Source: Casuarius casuarius
Taxonomy: Eukaryota; Chordata; Aves; Casuariiformes; Casuariidae
Assembly (NCBI GenBank): GCA_003342895.1
Contig: PTFA01000086.1
Span: 1 to 64,000, forward strand
Direction: 5' to 3'
DNA length: 64,000 bases
A model generated the notes under the pieces. That model searched no databases. It saw nothing but the letters and a program-made list of their open reading frames with translations, and was not told the DNA's origin. Shown in pieces: positions 45,813-58,220 of the stretch. The position numbers and the translations under genes are program-made. Numbering within the stretch: position 1 is the stretch's first letter; each line of letters opens with the position of its first letter.

Positions 45813-48800
45813 ACCTTCCAAGCCAAAGCCTCCATTTTAGGACTGCTTACAACCTTCCTTGCTATGCTTTCATGGTGTGTGAGGTATATAGAGAAAAATG
45901 TGTCCTCAAGAAAGGTATGGAGGTGGGAGGTAATACCAAAACCTTCTTTGAATCCTGTTTCTGATGTTGGTGTGTTTGGGAGTCTTCAGCACTTCAAATA
46001 ACTTCTCTATTTAAAATTCTTTATGTATAAAATAGACATAAACATATATTATCTGTCTTTTAATGCAGGTGTGGTATGAGTTTGAGATTGGGAGGGGATT
46101 ACTTGAATATGTCCTGCCTTAGAGGCCANGTGTTTAGGTACTGGGATTTCTTCTTCACATGTTCCCTGTCAAAATATTCTTAATTCGGTTCAAACTGAGC
46201 CAGAGATGCATATCTGGAAAGCCAAATGCTACCATGGAAGCTCTCACTTCCATCTCCAACAGACTGAGCATCTTCCTTTGGAATGACAGCTAACATGTCA
46301 TGACAGTTTCTATTGATGTGTCCTCCTTCTGATAGCCTCATTAGTGTTTTCACTCACATCCAAAGGGATTCTGGGAAACAATCACTCTGACATAAATCTA
46401 AAAGATGTGCATATTGAAATGCCACTATTGACTTTGACCTGTCAGTGTATGTATAAGGCAAATTATCTGCTCTTGGCATGTTACCTGACATGCTGCTTTG
46501 CTTTTGCAAGGATTGCTATTCAACAAAACTGTTGAATGTTTCAAGAGGGTTATAGAAATGGAAGTTGATGCAGAGTGTGCTGGTTGGCTGCAGGTGCTGA
46601 TCATCATTTTTATATAGATATAAAGATATGGTGTAGTGTAATGCTGCAGACTGCCAAGGCTCAGACCAAGTTCCACATGGAGGACAGAAAAGTTCATTCA
46701 TTTGGAAGTCAGAAAACAGAGATGGTGGAAGCATAGCTCAGCTGAGTAATGGAGGCATACCCAGTCATTTTATTGATACATAAAGACCGATCTTTAAAGG
46801 GCTAATAGGGAAATGATAAAGGTAGTGGATCAGATTCTGTTGCCTTTGGGTTGGTCTGCATATCACCACCCATCCAAAGCTGCACTCACCTTTGCTATTA
46901 GGTCACCTGTGTAAAAGGCTGGGGAGATTCTCAAGACATGCTGTGTTTTATAGCAAAGTTGACGTAAGTGATTCTGAGGACCAGGCACAACAACGGGGGA
47001 CTATGATGTGCAGTGAGAACCATGAGATGAGAGGACTGGAACTTCCTTAAGTGTAGAAGATGCTGAACTGAATGTCCTTATGAGTTAGGCACAGATTTAC
47101 CCTAAGTTCAAAGGCCAATCTGGCCTCAGGCAAAGATTTACCCAAGCGATAAAGCAGCTATATCCTGGCCCATTATTCCTTCTCTGCCTCCACAAACCTT
47201 TATCGCTGCTAGCTGTCATGTGTACTCCCAGTCTCTCCAAAGTGTGGAGAGGATGTACCACTGTACAGTCGTTATTTATCACTGATAATATAGTGATAGT
47301 ATAAAGTCACGGAGATGACTTCAGCACAGTCCCTTCTGTGCTGTACTAGGTATGTCCTTTCTCCATTTGCAGCTTATGGGGTTTTAGCTGACCTTGGCAG
47401 CTGGTGTACATTAGCGGAGGCTTTACTGAGGAGCAGAGGAGCAGAGATAGGATCGGTTTCTTCCTAAACCATTTTTGTGATCTCCTTGAGCCACCCAGAG
47501 GACTGGAACCAGGATGGAAATAGCTCTGACTTATGAGAAAATGGAAAGTGCCATGACTAGACCAGGGGGTACGCTATTATGATATTCTGGTATTCTGGTA
47601 TGGGGTTAAAAGGAGTCAAGGGAGGGCAACATTAAATATGGATGACTCAGTGTAAAATAAACGAAAGACAAGTCTTAAGTTCCATTTTGAGAGACCCTGC
47701 CAGTACCAGAAGTTACATCTGCACAGTAAAGAAACTGGTTGACTGGACCAAAGCTGGAGAAAGTTCACTGGGGCAAATGAGAATCTTCTTTTTAGAAATG
47801 GAAAAATGTCATTACAACGTCTAGCTCAGCCTGTGAATTGATGTGAAGTAGTGAGGCCCCATGGCCCTTACCAAGCGATACTGATTTGCATCAGTGGAGG
47901 ATAGGGCCTCTGGACTCAGACTGATGAGAGTAAATAGAACATGGAGTCTTGAGAGATGGCTGAGAAAGCTAAAGCTGAAGGAGAAGTGAGGAGGAGGATG
48001 AGTCAGGAGCCGATGAAGGAAGGAATGATGAATAATGGAAAGAAAGGCAACCTTGGGAAAGGAAGTGTTCATGCCATTCAGAGAATAAAGGTCGCAAATA
48101 TTTTTCAGAGAAATAAATTATCTAACCACGTACCAGCTGTGTCAGACGTGAGGAATGGGGTATTGGAGGAACCACTTCTAAAGTTGATGGCTATTGATAA
48201 TTCAAGGAGAGAAACATAGGAAATGGTATCATTTGACTACAACTCCNAATACAGTTTCTAACCGCACCCACCTGCAGATAATATTAAGGAGAGCTGGACA
48301 AAGTGCTGCAAAGGGGTTGTGTAAAACAGCACTCACATTTTATGTTTACTTTAGTCATAGTCATAACCCTTTCTTTTTAAAGCAGGAAAATAAGGCAGCT
48401 TGGGTCTGATGGCCTGTCAGAGCACAGAGAATTCCCCCCAACCCTTGCAAGCCTGACCTCTCTACTTCTAAATCAGCAGAACAGATAAAGACTTGCTTAG
48501 TTTGCAGTCAAGCCTAACCCTTTTCCTGTTCAACAAAGCTTGCAAGCAGGCACTTCCCTTTTTCACTCTGAAGAGCTGATGTGAGCATATGTCATCCTCA
48601 GTCTGCCACATTTTTATCCAGTCAGGAAACAGAACTCATAACATGTGACTTTCATGGCTGAGTGTCAAAACAGGGCAAGAAATCTTAAACTAAAAATTAA
48701 AGAGCAAACAGAATTTGCAAAATACTTCTGTCGTATAGTTTGGAGTGCTGTGATATGGAGATGTTAGTTCTGCTGGGTCAGTTCCTGATGGCACTATCTA

Positions 48801-51800
48801 TTGCCTCAGGTAGAAATCAAATCTCCTACAACCTCTGTGATGAGTAAAAATGTTGAACCAAAATGTCATTTTGTTTAAAAATGGACGGTGTTCATCATAC
48901 TCAAAAAGAAAAGATACAAAGACTACCATAGTTCATCTACTGACTTGGAGGCCGTTGTTGCAGATCAAATATCTAAGGTTTTTTCCTCCAAATGCATGTT
49001 ACTTCAGTCTTTGGGATGAAACTGTCTGCAGGGAAAACAACTTCCCAGATGTTCATGTGTTTCTGAGCCTGGAAAAACCTTGGCCTTCAAATGGCCCAGC
49101 AACCACAGCTGGGAATGGTGATCTGTCAGTGTGCATTTTGGAAACAGGACAAGGAGAAATTTGTCAAATACATGATTTGTTACAAATGAGATACTTAATT
49201 CTAGTAATGTGTCTGCAAAACAGTAATGTTTAAAAGAAATAAAAAGGAAAAGGGCATGTGAATGTGTCCTTCATCATTAGGACTAGAATTTATTTATGAA
49301 GTACGGCAGGTACAGGGGGCTTAGGATGTTTTCCTTTGTTTCAGGCTAGACCTTTTGAATACCTGGATTCTGCTGCCTCCTGTTTGGTTTCCACTGAGCT
49401 GATGTGCTTAAGATAGTTGACCTTTTCTACTCAGTAGTACCCCGTTCTCTTTCCTGACTCTCACCGGCTTTCTCTGCTTCTTCCCTGCTCAGTTCAGGGG
49501 GTCAGCTACAGCTACTGCCTTCGTCAGGACAGAGAAATAGTCAGACTGGAGAGTAATACAAGTATGGGAAGCAATAAAGCAATGAGGGCTTTTTGTTAAC
49601 ATTGGCACTGACTTACCCTGTGAAGCAGGGCTCAAAGAAATATACACTGGAGATTTTGAGAGTAAAATTGGACTTTGAAGCACTTTCCATAATCCCTTCT
49701 ATATATTTTCCAAAAATTACAGGGTAATGGAGTAGTGAATGCTGTTTAACGGATACTCATGAGCAGAAACGTGTCAGGAGCAAAACTTCCACCGTCTTAG
49801 AGTGGAAAGGGGGCAAATGAAATCTGGATTGCTCCAAATCCATCCTCATAGTGGCTACTCCTCTGTTCCCTTCTTCTTCCCCAGTACATATGGCCTCTCT
49901 CACTTTGTGATTTTAATAAAGAGGAAGGGTAAGTGTACAATGCTGGGAGATGAAAAACATCATGTGGCTTACGCACAACCTTCTACATTTCAGAGAGCTT
50001 TCAGAGAGGGATCTCTCATTTGATGAAGATCCTTTTCTTTGTTTAGTCATAAACAGATGAATCCTATAATAGCCTCTGTTTCCTCTGCTACAGGAGGTCT
50101 GTATGATTAATAAGATCTCCCTGTAGTGAATGCCAAGCCAAACAGATGAATGCAAGGCGCATCTGCTGTAGATTAAACATTTGGAAAAAACATTTCATAA
50201 ATATTTTTTTCCACAACAACATATCCATATGGCAGTTAACTAGGGTATATATTTAAAACCTTGCATGTACAGTATATAACCATGCATATGTATTTAATAT
50301 ACTTATTAAATAAGTACTTATGTTGTCACTCAACAGATAGCTTTCTGATATGACTTTTAATCTATTTGAGATGTCAAATCAGGGTGTTTGAAAGGACCAC
50401 ATGTGCTTTATCAAGCAAAACATGAGAAGACACAGCTTCTGAGTGGGTGCATTAGTAGGAAGCAAACCTTTTATTAGTTCTCAGAAACTAGAATATGTAA
50501 GATAATTACCTGGTTAGTACCAGGTAAATGTACAATAAGATACACTGAGTATGGTTAGAAAGATAAGGTTGTCCTGGAGAGAATGCAAACAGATCCTGAG
50601 AAGAGGGGAAAGTCAAACTAATTTGAGATTTCTTAGCCAATAATGCTAGCATCTAAATTTAGCTTCACAAATATTTCAAAATCCTGGGATTAATTCTCAT
50701 TATGATTAATATTTTAGACTTTCTTATCCTACTAGAATGGGTTAAAGGGCTTTACAGAAATAATAAGAATTCAAATTTTACTACCCTGTATTATATGATG
50801 GAGAATTCATTTTTTCTTTCTCTGTCTCTCTGTATCTTCTGCCCTAGAGGAGTGGACCATAATTCTGGATGGATGAGAAATGAACTCTGACAACTAAGCT
50901 CAAGCTAAAAACAAATTCAACAAATAAAGATTTTCCAGAGCAGATACCAGCACTCTCACGTAAGTCACTCTTGCCTCTTAGTATGTTGTTCTTGTAAAAC
51001 TTAGCAATATTATTGTGCACTTATTTTATGATAGACTTTTTTTTTGGTTTACTGGTCATGAAAACCTAAGATCCTGGTATGTGATTCAAAGAACCCAATT
51101 CCTGAAATATTTTTTAAGAGTTGTCTTAATTGGCCTTCCAGCCTAGTAGCCAGAAACAGAAAAGATCAGTCTTTATGGATTCCATTGTTTGTTGTCTTGT
51201 TAAAGATTAAAACCTGGTTTGCGCATGTGCATGGAAAACTGGAACAGTTATCTGAAGATAAAGGCGCTCTGAATCTGACATTTGCACCAGGGATGGCTAG
51301 TGCTTGTCAATTCATGTCTGTCTGGGCTCTAAGAATGTGGATTTCCAGACCTTACAGCATGATATCTGCAACCAGACATGACGTTTCCCCACATGCCTTC
51401 ACACAGATTGCAGAGCAGAGGAAAATAATTGCCTAACTTCGCTTTTATCACACACCATTAGGTACTTGGCCGACTCAAACAAGAAAAAGCTTCTTATGTT
51501 CAAGAAACTTAATATTTATGTTTGTTACAGTTTCAGACTTTTCTGCCTAAATGATTTTTTTCTGATGTTCTTGCTGTAGTTTCCCATATGCTTCCCTGAG
51601 CATCCCGTTACCCTGCTCTGAGGGCAGGTGGGAGCATGGAGCTGGTCAGTTCCCTCACTTTTGAAATACTGGCTTGGTGACTCATGTCTCATTCTGCTTT
51701 AGACTCCTTTCTTCAAGGCCTGCTTGTCCTTGCTTTGCTCCTGTATTGCAAAGCACTGCTTTACTATTAAAGTCAATTTCTTTTTTTATTGAAATGTCTG

Positions 51801-53224
51801 TGGAGTCTTGGAACAAATTATAGACCAGAATTTCCAGAAATCTCTTAGAAACAATGGAAAACAACTGGATTTGGTCAGGGAGCCTCCAAAACCAAAATCT
51901 TAAAAGTGGCCCTTTTTTAATCTGTGTTGAAAACAAAAACCAGAAAGTGAAGCCTGTCTGAACACAACTCATTGTCAAAAATATTTGGTTTTACAGCCAC
52001 AGTGTGAGCCTACCGTGAGCTGTTTGTGAGGTTCGCAACAGAATTTTTTCTACACATCATGTGTTACTACTATACATTAAATTGTTCTGCAGCCAGATTT
52101 AAAAAAATCAGTTTAGAGAAGCCCATTGTTACTGTGGTTTAACAGAAGTTTATTTTAGATCATTTTTAATCTGTTCTCAGTGAATTCAGCTTAAATTGAT
52201 ATAATCTAGGTTTAGTTTGATTTGATGTTCTCACAGCCTTTTGTACTGGTTGAGCAGAACTGATTTATAGTAGCATCTTAATTTAAGCCTTTCCGATTCT
52301 GGATTCCAAAAACGAGTAAGTAAGCTTTTGCTTGTGCTTTGATAAGGCTACATCACCTGTATGTCTCCATCCTGGTGAATTTACCCAGCTGCTTGAAGTA
52401 CACTGTGAAAGCCAGAGATAATAAATGATGCAAGCACCTCCCGCTCTGGCTTATTGTTCTAGGTATGAACCTCCCATGCAAGTGGGCAGAGAGTCCATCC
52501 AAGAAGGGAACTGGGATAATATCCCAGATGCTCCCACAGCATCCTGTAATAATCTGGAAAGATCGTTGTAAAGGGAAAAGGTTCCCAGACAGTCCCTGTG
52601 GTAGCAGCAATAACATTCATTGAGGACACAGTATTCTTAAAAGGCAGACTTGGACGTGCATGAGCCAGCCTGTGAGGATAATGTGAGATCCACGGAATTT
52701 CGCAAAGGGTCTTTTACTGGATGGTTACTGTTTACTTTCTTCTACCAGGTCTCTGCCAATGCCTCTCACAATCTCACACAATCGGAGGGGAAAGCAGTGG
52801 GCTCGTTATGATAAGGGGATGTTTCCTTGGGAAAATTTTGCTTGCTTTATTTTTTATTTAATAAACTGAAGAATAGCTTATTTAAGTGAAAAAGGAGGGT
52901 TGGATGGGTAGGCAGAAAAGGTCAAACTGAACCTTGATTTAGTCCATTATTTTCAGGTGGTCCACCTCAGAGATTAAACTGAGTTAGGAAATTAGCCATA
53001 CCACGCTGGCTAGGGTCCATCCTAATAGGTGTAGATTTACTGAGCAGTGGGGCATTGGCCTTGGCACTGACCTGCATGGGAAACGTCTGTTTGATTGTGC
53101 AGCATCCCCTTCTCTCCCAGTCAGATTAAGACTGTTTTTACCTTTTTCTATGAGCCTTCTAGATTGTCAAAAGAATGACTGGAGACCTTGAGCGGTCTCA
53201 TTCCTCCTACGTCTTTGCCAAAAT
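45813..53224. other. Long single-copy stretch, nothing recognised
   Basis: About 7.4 kb with no firm repeat, RNA or gene. A weak hairpin-element end is possible at 46826 (GTGGATCAGATTCTGTTGCC). A partial tandem TATTCTGG doublet lies at 47583-47598. The longest frames are 127 codons (48850-49233, plus) and 98 codons (51682-51978, minus); neither carries a domain I recognise. The area 50200-50320 is very AT-rich. Confidence 0.4.
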
Positions 53225-53249
53225 GCCAGACCACGGTTACTAGTAGAGA

Positions 53250-53485
53250 TGATAGAAAAAACATTTTTAACAAGAAACTTTTAACTGAAAAAGACATTTT
53301 CTAGGAAAATATTTTATATTTTGCTAAAAAAAGTGCTCTTCATTGGAAACACAAACGCTTTTCATTAAAGATACTGGTTAGAGAAATCAAAACTTTCCTG
53401 CTTGCAGGGCTTTTTGTCAAAAAGGTTTAGCTTTTATAGACAAAAGTGAAAAAAAAAAGTCCCAAGTTTTCACATGGTAAAAAAC
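53250..53485. repeat. A-rich decayed DNA-transposon-like element
   Basis: ACATTTTTAACAAGAAACTT, GAAAAAGACATTTTCTAGG, AATATTTTATATTTTGCT, GCTTTTTGTCAAAAAGG and AAAACTGC follow one another. The pattern resembles the common sauropsid element built from aaaaattttc, ttttcatcaaaaaa and gtcagaaaac words. Assignment is tentative because such words are low-complexity. Confidence 0.35.
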
Positions 53486-53799
53486 TGCTTTCCTGATCAT
53501 CTAGAGTTCAAACAACAGTCAATGCAGAGTTTTGCTGCCTGCAGCTAAGGGCTTTTAGCATCTCTACTTTAGCTAAGGATCCAATGCAAACAATTTAGCT
53601 GCTGTCTAAGGTGAGAAGTGCATTCTGTGAATAGAGAGCAGTTGCGGGCTGGGAAAGGGAAAGAAACTTTTATCTGAAAATGTCACCTTAAACTCTCTCT
53701 AAAAGTTACCCAGGGTTCTCAACCAGTATATTTTTGTGACTTAGCTACATTTCCTGCCAGAATATGCAGTTAGATAGAGATCCCTTGCTCCTGTAGCAT

Positions 53800-54010
53800 G
53801 GAAATCTGAATAATAATTTCATCTGCAGAAAGCCCTGGTGAATTGCTGACCTACTTTGCTCTCCCGGGGGAAAGGTGCATTTCTGTAATCCAGGAGCCAT
53901 TGCTTTGGCAGATGGCTCCATTTACTCAATGAGCAGGTCAGGACAAAAGGAAAAATAGAACATAATCCAACAGCATCCAATTAAAGGTAGCTCTGTGCTA
54001 CTGTATCAAA
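53800..54010. promoter_or_regulatory. Candidate conserved regulatory element
   Basis: Repeat-free block with AATAATAATTTCATCTGCAG, TGAATTGCTGACC, GGTGCATTTCTGTAATCC and AATCCAACAGCATCCAATTA plus AAGG. The call rests on texture and absence of repeat signatures. Confidence 0.18.
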
Positions 54011-54757
54011 AGTCATTTCTGTCAAAACCTCTAAGGAGTGTGTCTATTTTTTAGTCTTGCTTCCTAAGGAAATGAGGCTGTCTGCCTGTCTACCTTTCTG
54101 TCCGTCAGTGTCGATCCTCTCCCATTAACTTTTGAATCTGTTTGCCAGTGTCGAGCAAAAATGACCGGAGGGGAGGAGTTTTCAAATGTATGAAATTCCA
54201 ACAAATTTAACAAAATTTACCAACTGGGATAGAAAGAGACTCAAAATGCCTTCATGGAGGGAAGAGCAAGTAGAANAGAGTCTCCATCCATTCCCAGCCT
54301 GGAATGCAGATTGGGCCTGTTGGCCTNGGCATGCAGGTATTGACTAGCCAGTCTGAAGCAGCATGGTATCTGCTCCACTCGCCCGCCCAAATGCTGGGGA
54401 GTGTGCGAGGGAGCCAGGGGAACTGTCTGCAGAGGACAAGATGTTAGGGACGGAGGAAGAGAGAAGAGTAAGGGAAGGGAGGGGGAGAAAGAGTACATAT
54501 GACCCAACTCAGTAAACAACCCAGCTTCATTAGTGGTGTTATTCCCCCAAAACCTTGCTAAAATACCAAGTCCTGTGCTAGATTACAATTCAGCGAAAAC
54601 ACCGCTGAGGAACCTGTCACTAAAGAAAACACCTGCCATGCTAGTGAAGTCTCAACGGTGACCTAGGGCTCTCTGTGTAATGAAGTAGCTGGCAGGACAA
54701 ATAATGTTTATGTTGCATTCAGATGAGAATTTTGTCATTGTCTCCTCACAAAGAACT
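54011..54757. other. Single-copy DNA with a purine-rich run
   Basis: A CTGTCTACC-type stretch lies at 54080-54110 and a purine-rich run at about 54409-54495 (GGGAAGGGAGGGGGAGAAAG near its end). The purine run makes the minus-strand frame at 54241-54519 rich in Ser, Leu and Pro. No gene is called. Confidence 0.4.
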
Positions 54758-54985
54758 AAGCCCCGATCCACACAGTTTTAGCAGAAATGTAACAAAACCA
54801 TTGTGTGTGACTCTTTTTAACAAGACTTAGATAGCACAGCTCCTAACATGGGTGCAGTTAGAGTGCTGTAAAAATGCTATACTAGTGTAAACCTCCTAAT
54901 ACCAAAATATCTTTATCTGGGGTAGGTACTGCTTTAATGACTTGGATAAAGTAGTGCCAGTTTGGGGGATGGAAAAGCTCTCAGG
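54758..54985. repeat. Decayed DNA-transposon-like element
   Basis: CCCCGATCCACACAGTTTTAG, GTGTGTGACTCTTTTTAAC, GGGTGCAGTTAGAGTGC, TGCTATACTAGTGTAAACC and GATAAAGTAGTGCCAG occur in order. They resemble a sauropsid element with ccctgatccacactag, tgtgattttttaaaatcacac, gtggatgcagttatactgg and ataccagtataaactcc blocks. Terminal inverted repeats are not clear. Confidence 0.4.
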
Positions 54986-55654
54986 AGAAAAGATTTGATA
55001 AACCAACCAAGCAAACATTTTGGTTTCCCAAAAAGCTGAACTTCAGCGTGCATTAAATTTCATCTCTGTTTTGACTGAAGCTCAAAAATGGTTTTGGAAC
55101 CAGATGTAAACATTAGTATTATTATGGCTTTTTTAATGCTGAGCAAGAAAAATATCATTTGCTTCAGTTTTCCTGGAACTGAAAGAACAGTGAGAGATGG
55201 CAGAGCAGTTTCAAGTTCCAGCTGATTATTGGATTCATTAGAAATGGACTGTTTGAAGCAAGCAATATAGGCAAACCCTGGAGAAAGCAGGGTGAGAGGT
55301 TTTTTTTTCCCTTTGTACGATTCCTGCTCCCCCACTCCCCAGGAGACTAGATATTTGGAATTATTTCAAGACAATTTTCATTGTGTTGGTAAATAGGCAT
55401 GCACTTGTTCTGGGACTTTAGTCCCTAACTGATGGCTTTATCCAAGCGAAAAAGGGAAAAACATAAGNGAAGCTCAAACAATAAAACCTCAGCAATGGGT
55501 CAGGCCAATTATTATTGCATGATTTCAGGCTCTGAAAGGTCATTTATGTTTTCCAAGTTGGATTTATTTTTTACACTTATTTGTAATATTACCTTGCTGT
55601 GTTTCATAATGTCAGGGAAAATGCCTGCTTTCAGGCCTAAAATGTCAAAGCAGC
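54986..55654. other. Single-copy DNA, nothing recognised
   Basis: Frames of 91 codons on each strand (55060-55335 minus, 55432-55707 plus) have no signature; the second overlaps the hairpin element. No gene is called. Confidence 0.4.
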
Positions 55655-55760
55655 ATTTTCAAAAGCACTCAGCACTGGGCCAAATGTTTTTATGCTGGAG
55701 TCAGTAGTAACATTCCCATTTGCCTTAGCAGACTTGGGCCAGTGCTGAATGTTATGGAAA
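55655..55760. repeat. Hairpin (MITE-like) element with near-perfect ends
   Basis: CAGCACTGGGCCAAA (55670-55684) and TTGGGCCAGTGCTG (55734-55747) form terminal inverted repeats, 13 of 14 paired. The arms continue more weakly outward (TTTTCAAAAGCACT on the left, AATGTTATGGAAAT on the right). Inside lie GGAGTCAGTAGTAACATTCC and CATTTGCCTTAGCAGACTTG, equal to the sauropsid core gaagtcagtgggaacattcccattgacttcagtgggctt. It is one of the best preserved copies. Confidence 0.7.
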
Positions 55761-55872
55761 TCCACCTTTGTTACCAGTTTTGCAGGCAGGCTGCACTTCT
55801 CCACATTCCCCTTCCCTCTCCTCCTCCATAGCCNTACTCTTACTTGGCAAAATTTCATGTAAGAAATACAAG

Positions 55873-56095
55873 AGCATGAGAATTAAGAGTCCTGNATTCA
55901 CTTCCCCTGCTTGCTAATGACTACAGTCTAAATCATAGAACTATTTTATGCCTCAGTTTACATCTAAGTGAAATATAAAATTCCCATCTCACAGGGCTTC
56001 ATAGTTCACCAACATCTGGTGATGGCAAAACTGCTGCTTAAACAAGTGCCAAGTATATATTATGGAAAAAACTCTACTCCTATAGTGTTACAAGG
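55873..56095 (+). repeat. MIR/CORE-SINE-like element, sense
   Basis: AATTAAGAGTCCTGNATTCA, CTTCCCCTGCTTGCTAATGA, GACTACAGTCTAAATCATAG, TTTTATGCCTCAGTTTACATC, TCCCATCTCACAGGGCTTC, and a tail with CATCTGGTGATGG and AAGTATATATTAT. This is the sense order of the SINE: gactcctgggttctattccc, tgccactgacttgctg, gtcacttaacc, gcctcagtttccccatc, cctacctcacagggttgt, and tail. It is a nearly full-length old copy. Confidence 0.65.
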
Positions 56096-56100
56096 AGTAA

Positions 56101-57320
56101 TATAGATGAAGCTGATGTGATCTAGACATATGTCTCCATCTGGGTGCCTATGTTGGGGAGTTATTCTGGATGATACTGCCTGCAAAACCCAAGAATTTCC
56201 CTAGCAAGGAAACACAGGCTTTAAAAAAGTAGATAAGGACTTATTTTTTTCATATTCCCTTCTGTGTAGTTTTCCCCATTGGATTCGTCATGATGAAGGC
56301 AAAAAAGGGGCACAGAATAAATTAATTTGCTATTCTGTTGACTACGTTTTAAAGTTAGGTTTATTTTCATGACTCCTCTCTCAGTTGGTGCACTATTGAA
56401 ATACATTGTCCTGTCTGCCGCAGTGGTAGGTAGAACATGCTTGCTACCATATTCTTAAGAGTTTTTTGCCTACGCTAGATATTTCTTATGTATCCAATTG
56501 TAGGTATTCCCTAGAGAAAAGAAAATGGTACCACTTAGGATTCTCTAATCCTTTAGACAAGATAAAAAATCCTACATTCCCCTATCATTGCCTGCCCTCT
56601 CCTGTACCTTGCAATACTACCACATCAGCTTAGAATAAGCTGATAAGAGAAGCGTACAATAAATGTGTTCTCACCAGTTCTTCTATACGGCAAGAATTTT
56701 TCCTTTGACTGGTATTCAATACCTCAGTTTATGAATGCTATCATTCTTTGCGAGAGCCTGTTTTACTGCAGAGGAGCATTGCTGTGATATAAGGGTATGA
56801 TCCATATGTAGTTTTGTTCTTTTTTTTTCCCATGATGAGTGTTTGGTAGCATATTGCCATTAGGCTTATTATTCTTCACCCTGGGTGGAGGTGCAATATG
56901 GGCTGAAGCAGCTCACAGACCTCATGGGCTCCTGGAGAAGCTGGTTCGTTAGAACTCCTGCCATAAGAATTCTCCCTATCGTGATAGTTGTCTTAAATTC
57001 CTCTGTTATGCCAGCTGGAAGGAGGGAAGGGAGAAGAAGTCTGGCCCCAAGATTATAAAGAAGAATAAGCAATGAATACAATTTTGAAGCATTTGCCACA
57101 AATTTATGTTTCTCAGATTTGTGTATCCATTTGCAGAGGAAGGTAGTGGTACTCACATAGACAAGGAAACCTGAAACTTCTTGCAGCCATGACCTTGATA
57201 ACATCTGAATGCAGGGATATCCTTTCCCCCCTTTGCAGCAGTGGGGAAGCTGGGGAGCTGTGGTACCTCCCTTACTCATTTCAGATCAAGAGCTGCATTG
57301 CCCCTACTTTTTTATTTCTG
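56101..57320. other. Single-copy DNA, nothing recognised
   Basis: The 136-codon minus-strand frame at 56869-57279 has a hydrophobic middle but no domain I recognise, and no good splice context is apparent. TACCTCAGTTTATG at 56721 is too isolated to call a SINE. Confidence 0.4.
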
Positions 57321-57415
57321 GCAGTGTGCTTGGTGCTGTACAAATTAGCATTACAGAACAAACATTTTCTGTTCAGCAGAGTACAATCTTGTTTTCAAAG
57401 TACAAAACAAAGGTA
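57321..57415 (+). repeat. Sauropsid interspersed-repeat module
   Basis: GGCAGTGTGCTTGGTGCTGT, ACAAATTAGCATTACAGAAC, AACATTTTCTGTTCAGCAG and AGTACAATCTTGTTTTCAAAG occur in order. It resembles the widespread pattern gcactgtgcttggtgctgtacaaacacagaacaaaaagacagtccctgccccaaagagcttacaatctaa. Confidence 0.5.
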
Positions 57416-57949
57416 TAAGCATTGTTGAGCAGAACGAACTAGTTTCAGAAGACTACAATGTATATATGACACTCCCACACCTCACTCTTGTTTATTTAAA
57501 ATAGACTTTCTGACTAAAATCTGGATTGAAGATGTATGTAGGAAATGTTATGGAATATTTCCTGATTTTCCTACCAAAAAGTCACTATTTCAGCCTGAGC
57601 TGAACTAGTTAGAATTTTATTTACAATTATTATGTAGTTATATTTATTATAGTTATAATCTCAGTTATAATCGATTGTAACTGTAAAGGCTACATTACTA
57701 TTGGTAGAATTTTGTATGGAGCAGATTAAATCAATGAGATACCAGCAGGACTCATTGTTCTCTATTTCTGGTATACAAAACCAGGGACAAAATTCAGAAG
57801 CTGGGGGCAGATCAGATGGATAGAGATTGAGTTAAAAGCTCTATAGGCAATTTAGCTAGACAATGTCTAATATGTAAATGGCATCTCTATCAAAATCTTT
57901 CTGATTCAGCTCTGGCTGTCTTGACTAGGACTTTCACAGTTTTTGAATT
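57416..57949. other. Single-copy AT-rich DNA
   Basis: TTATAGTTATAATCTCAGTTATAATCG-type words repeat near 57645-57680, but no family is recognised. No gene. Confidence 0.35.
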
Positions 57950-58220
57950 ACCAGCATTTTTCTATCAGAACAGCTTTCTGATGGTGAATGTATTTTCTGC
58001 AAAAACAGATCAATTCCCATGGAGGTTTTCAAGGGAAAGAGTTCTATTTTTTTAAAAATGAATTTTTTATTTTTTTTAACTCAAAAAAGTTTTAGTAATT
58101 GAAACTGGACAGTTCTTTGCATTTGGGTTTGACAGAATCTGATTTTTGTAAAACCAGATACATGTAAATAAAAGGGTGCCAACACGCTTTGTGGGGGGAA
58201 ATATTTTTGACCAGTTTTAG
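57950..58220. repeat. A/T-rich DNA-transposon-like element
   Basis: ATCAGAACAGCTTTCTGATGG, TTTTTTTAAAAATGAATTTTT, TTTGGGTTTGACAGAATCTG and AAATATTTTTGACCAG followed by TTTTAGA. The order matches a common sauropsid element with gtcagaacagtttcctga, aaaattttttt, gttttgggttgacacaat and aaacattttttgaccagctctag. The final TTTTTGACCAG is the most diagnostic block. Confidence 0.45.

Noticed and set aside
46826..46920. Possible hairpin element starting GGATCAGATTCTG
   Set aside because: Only the first 13 or so bases fit; no core or right end is seen.
56869..57279. 136-codon minus-strand frame with a hydrophobic middle
   Set aside because: No known domain, and about one frame of this length is expected by chance in the window.
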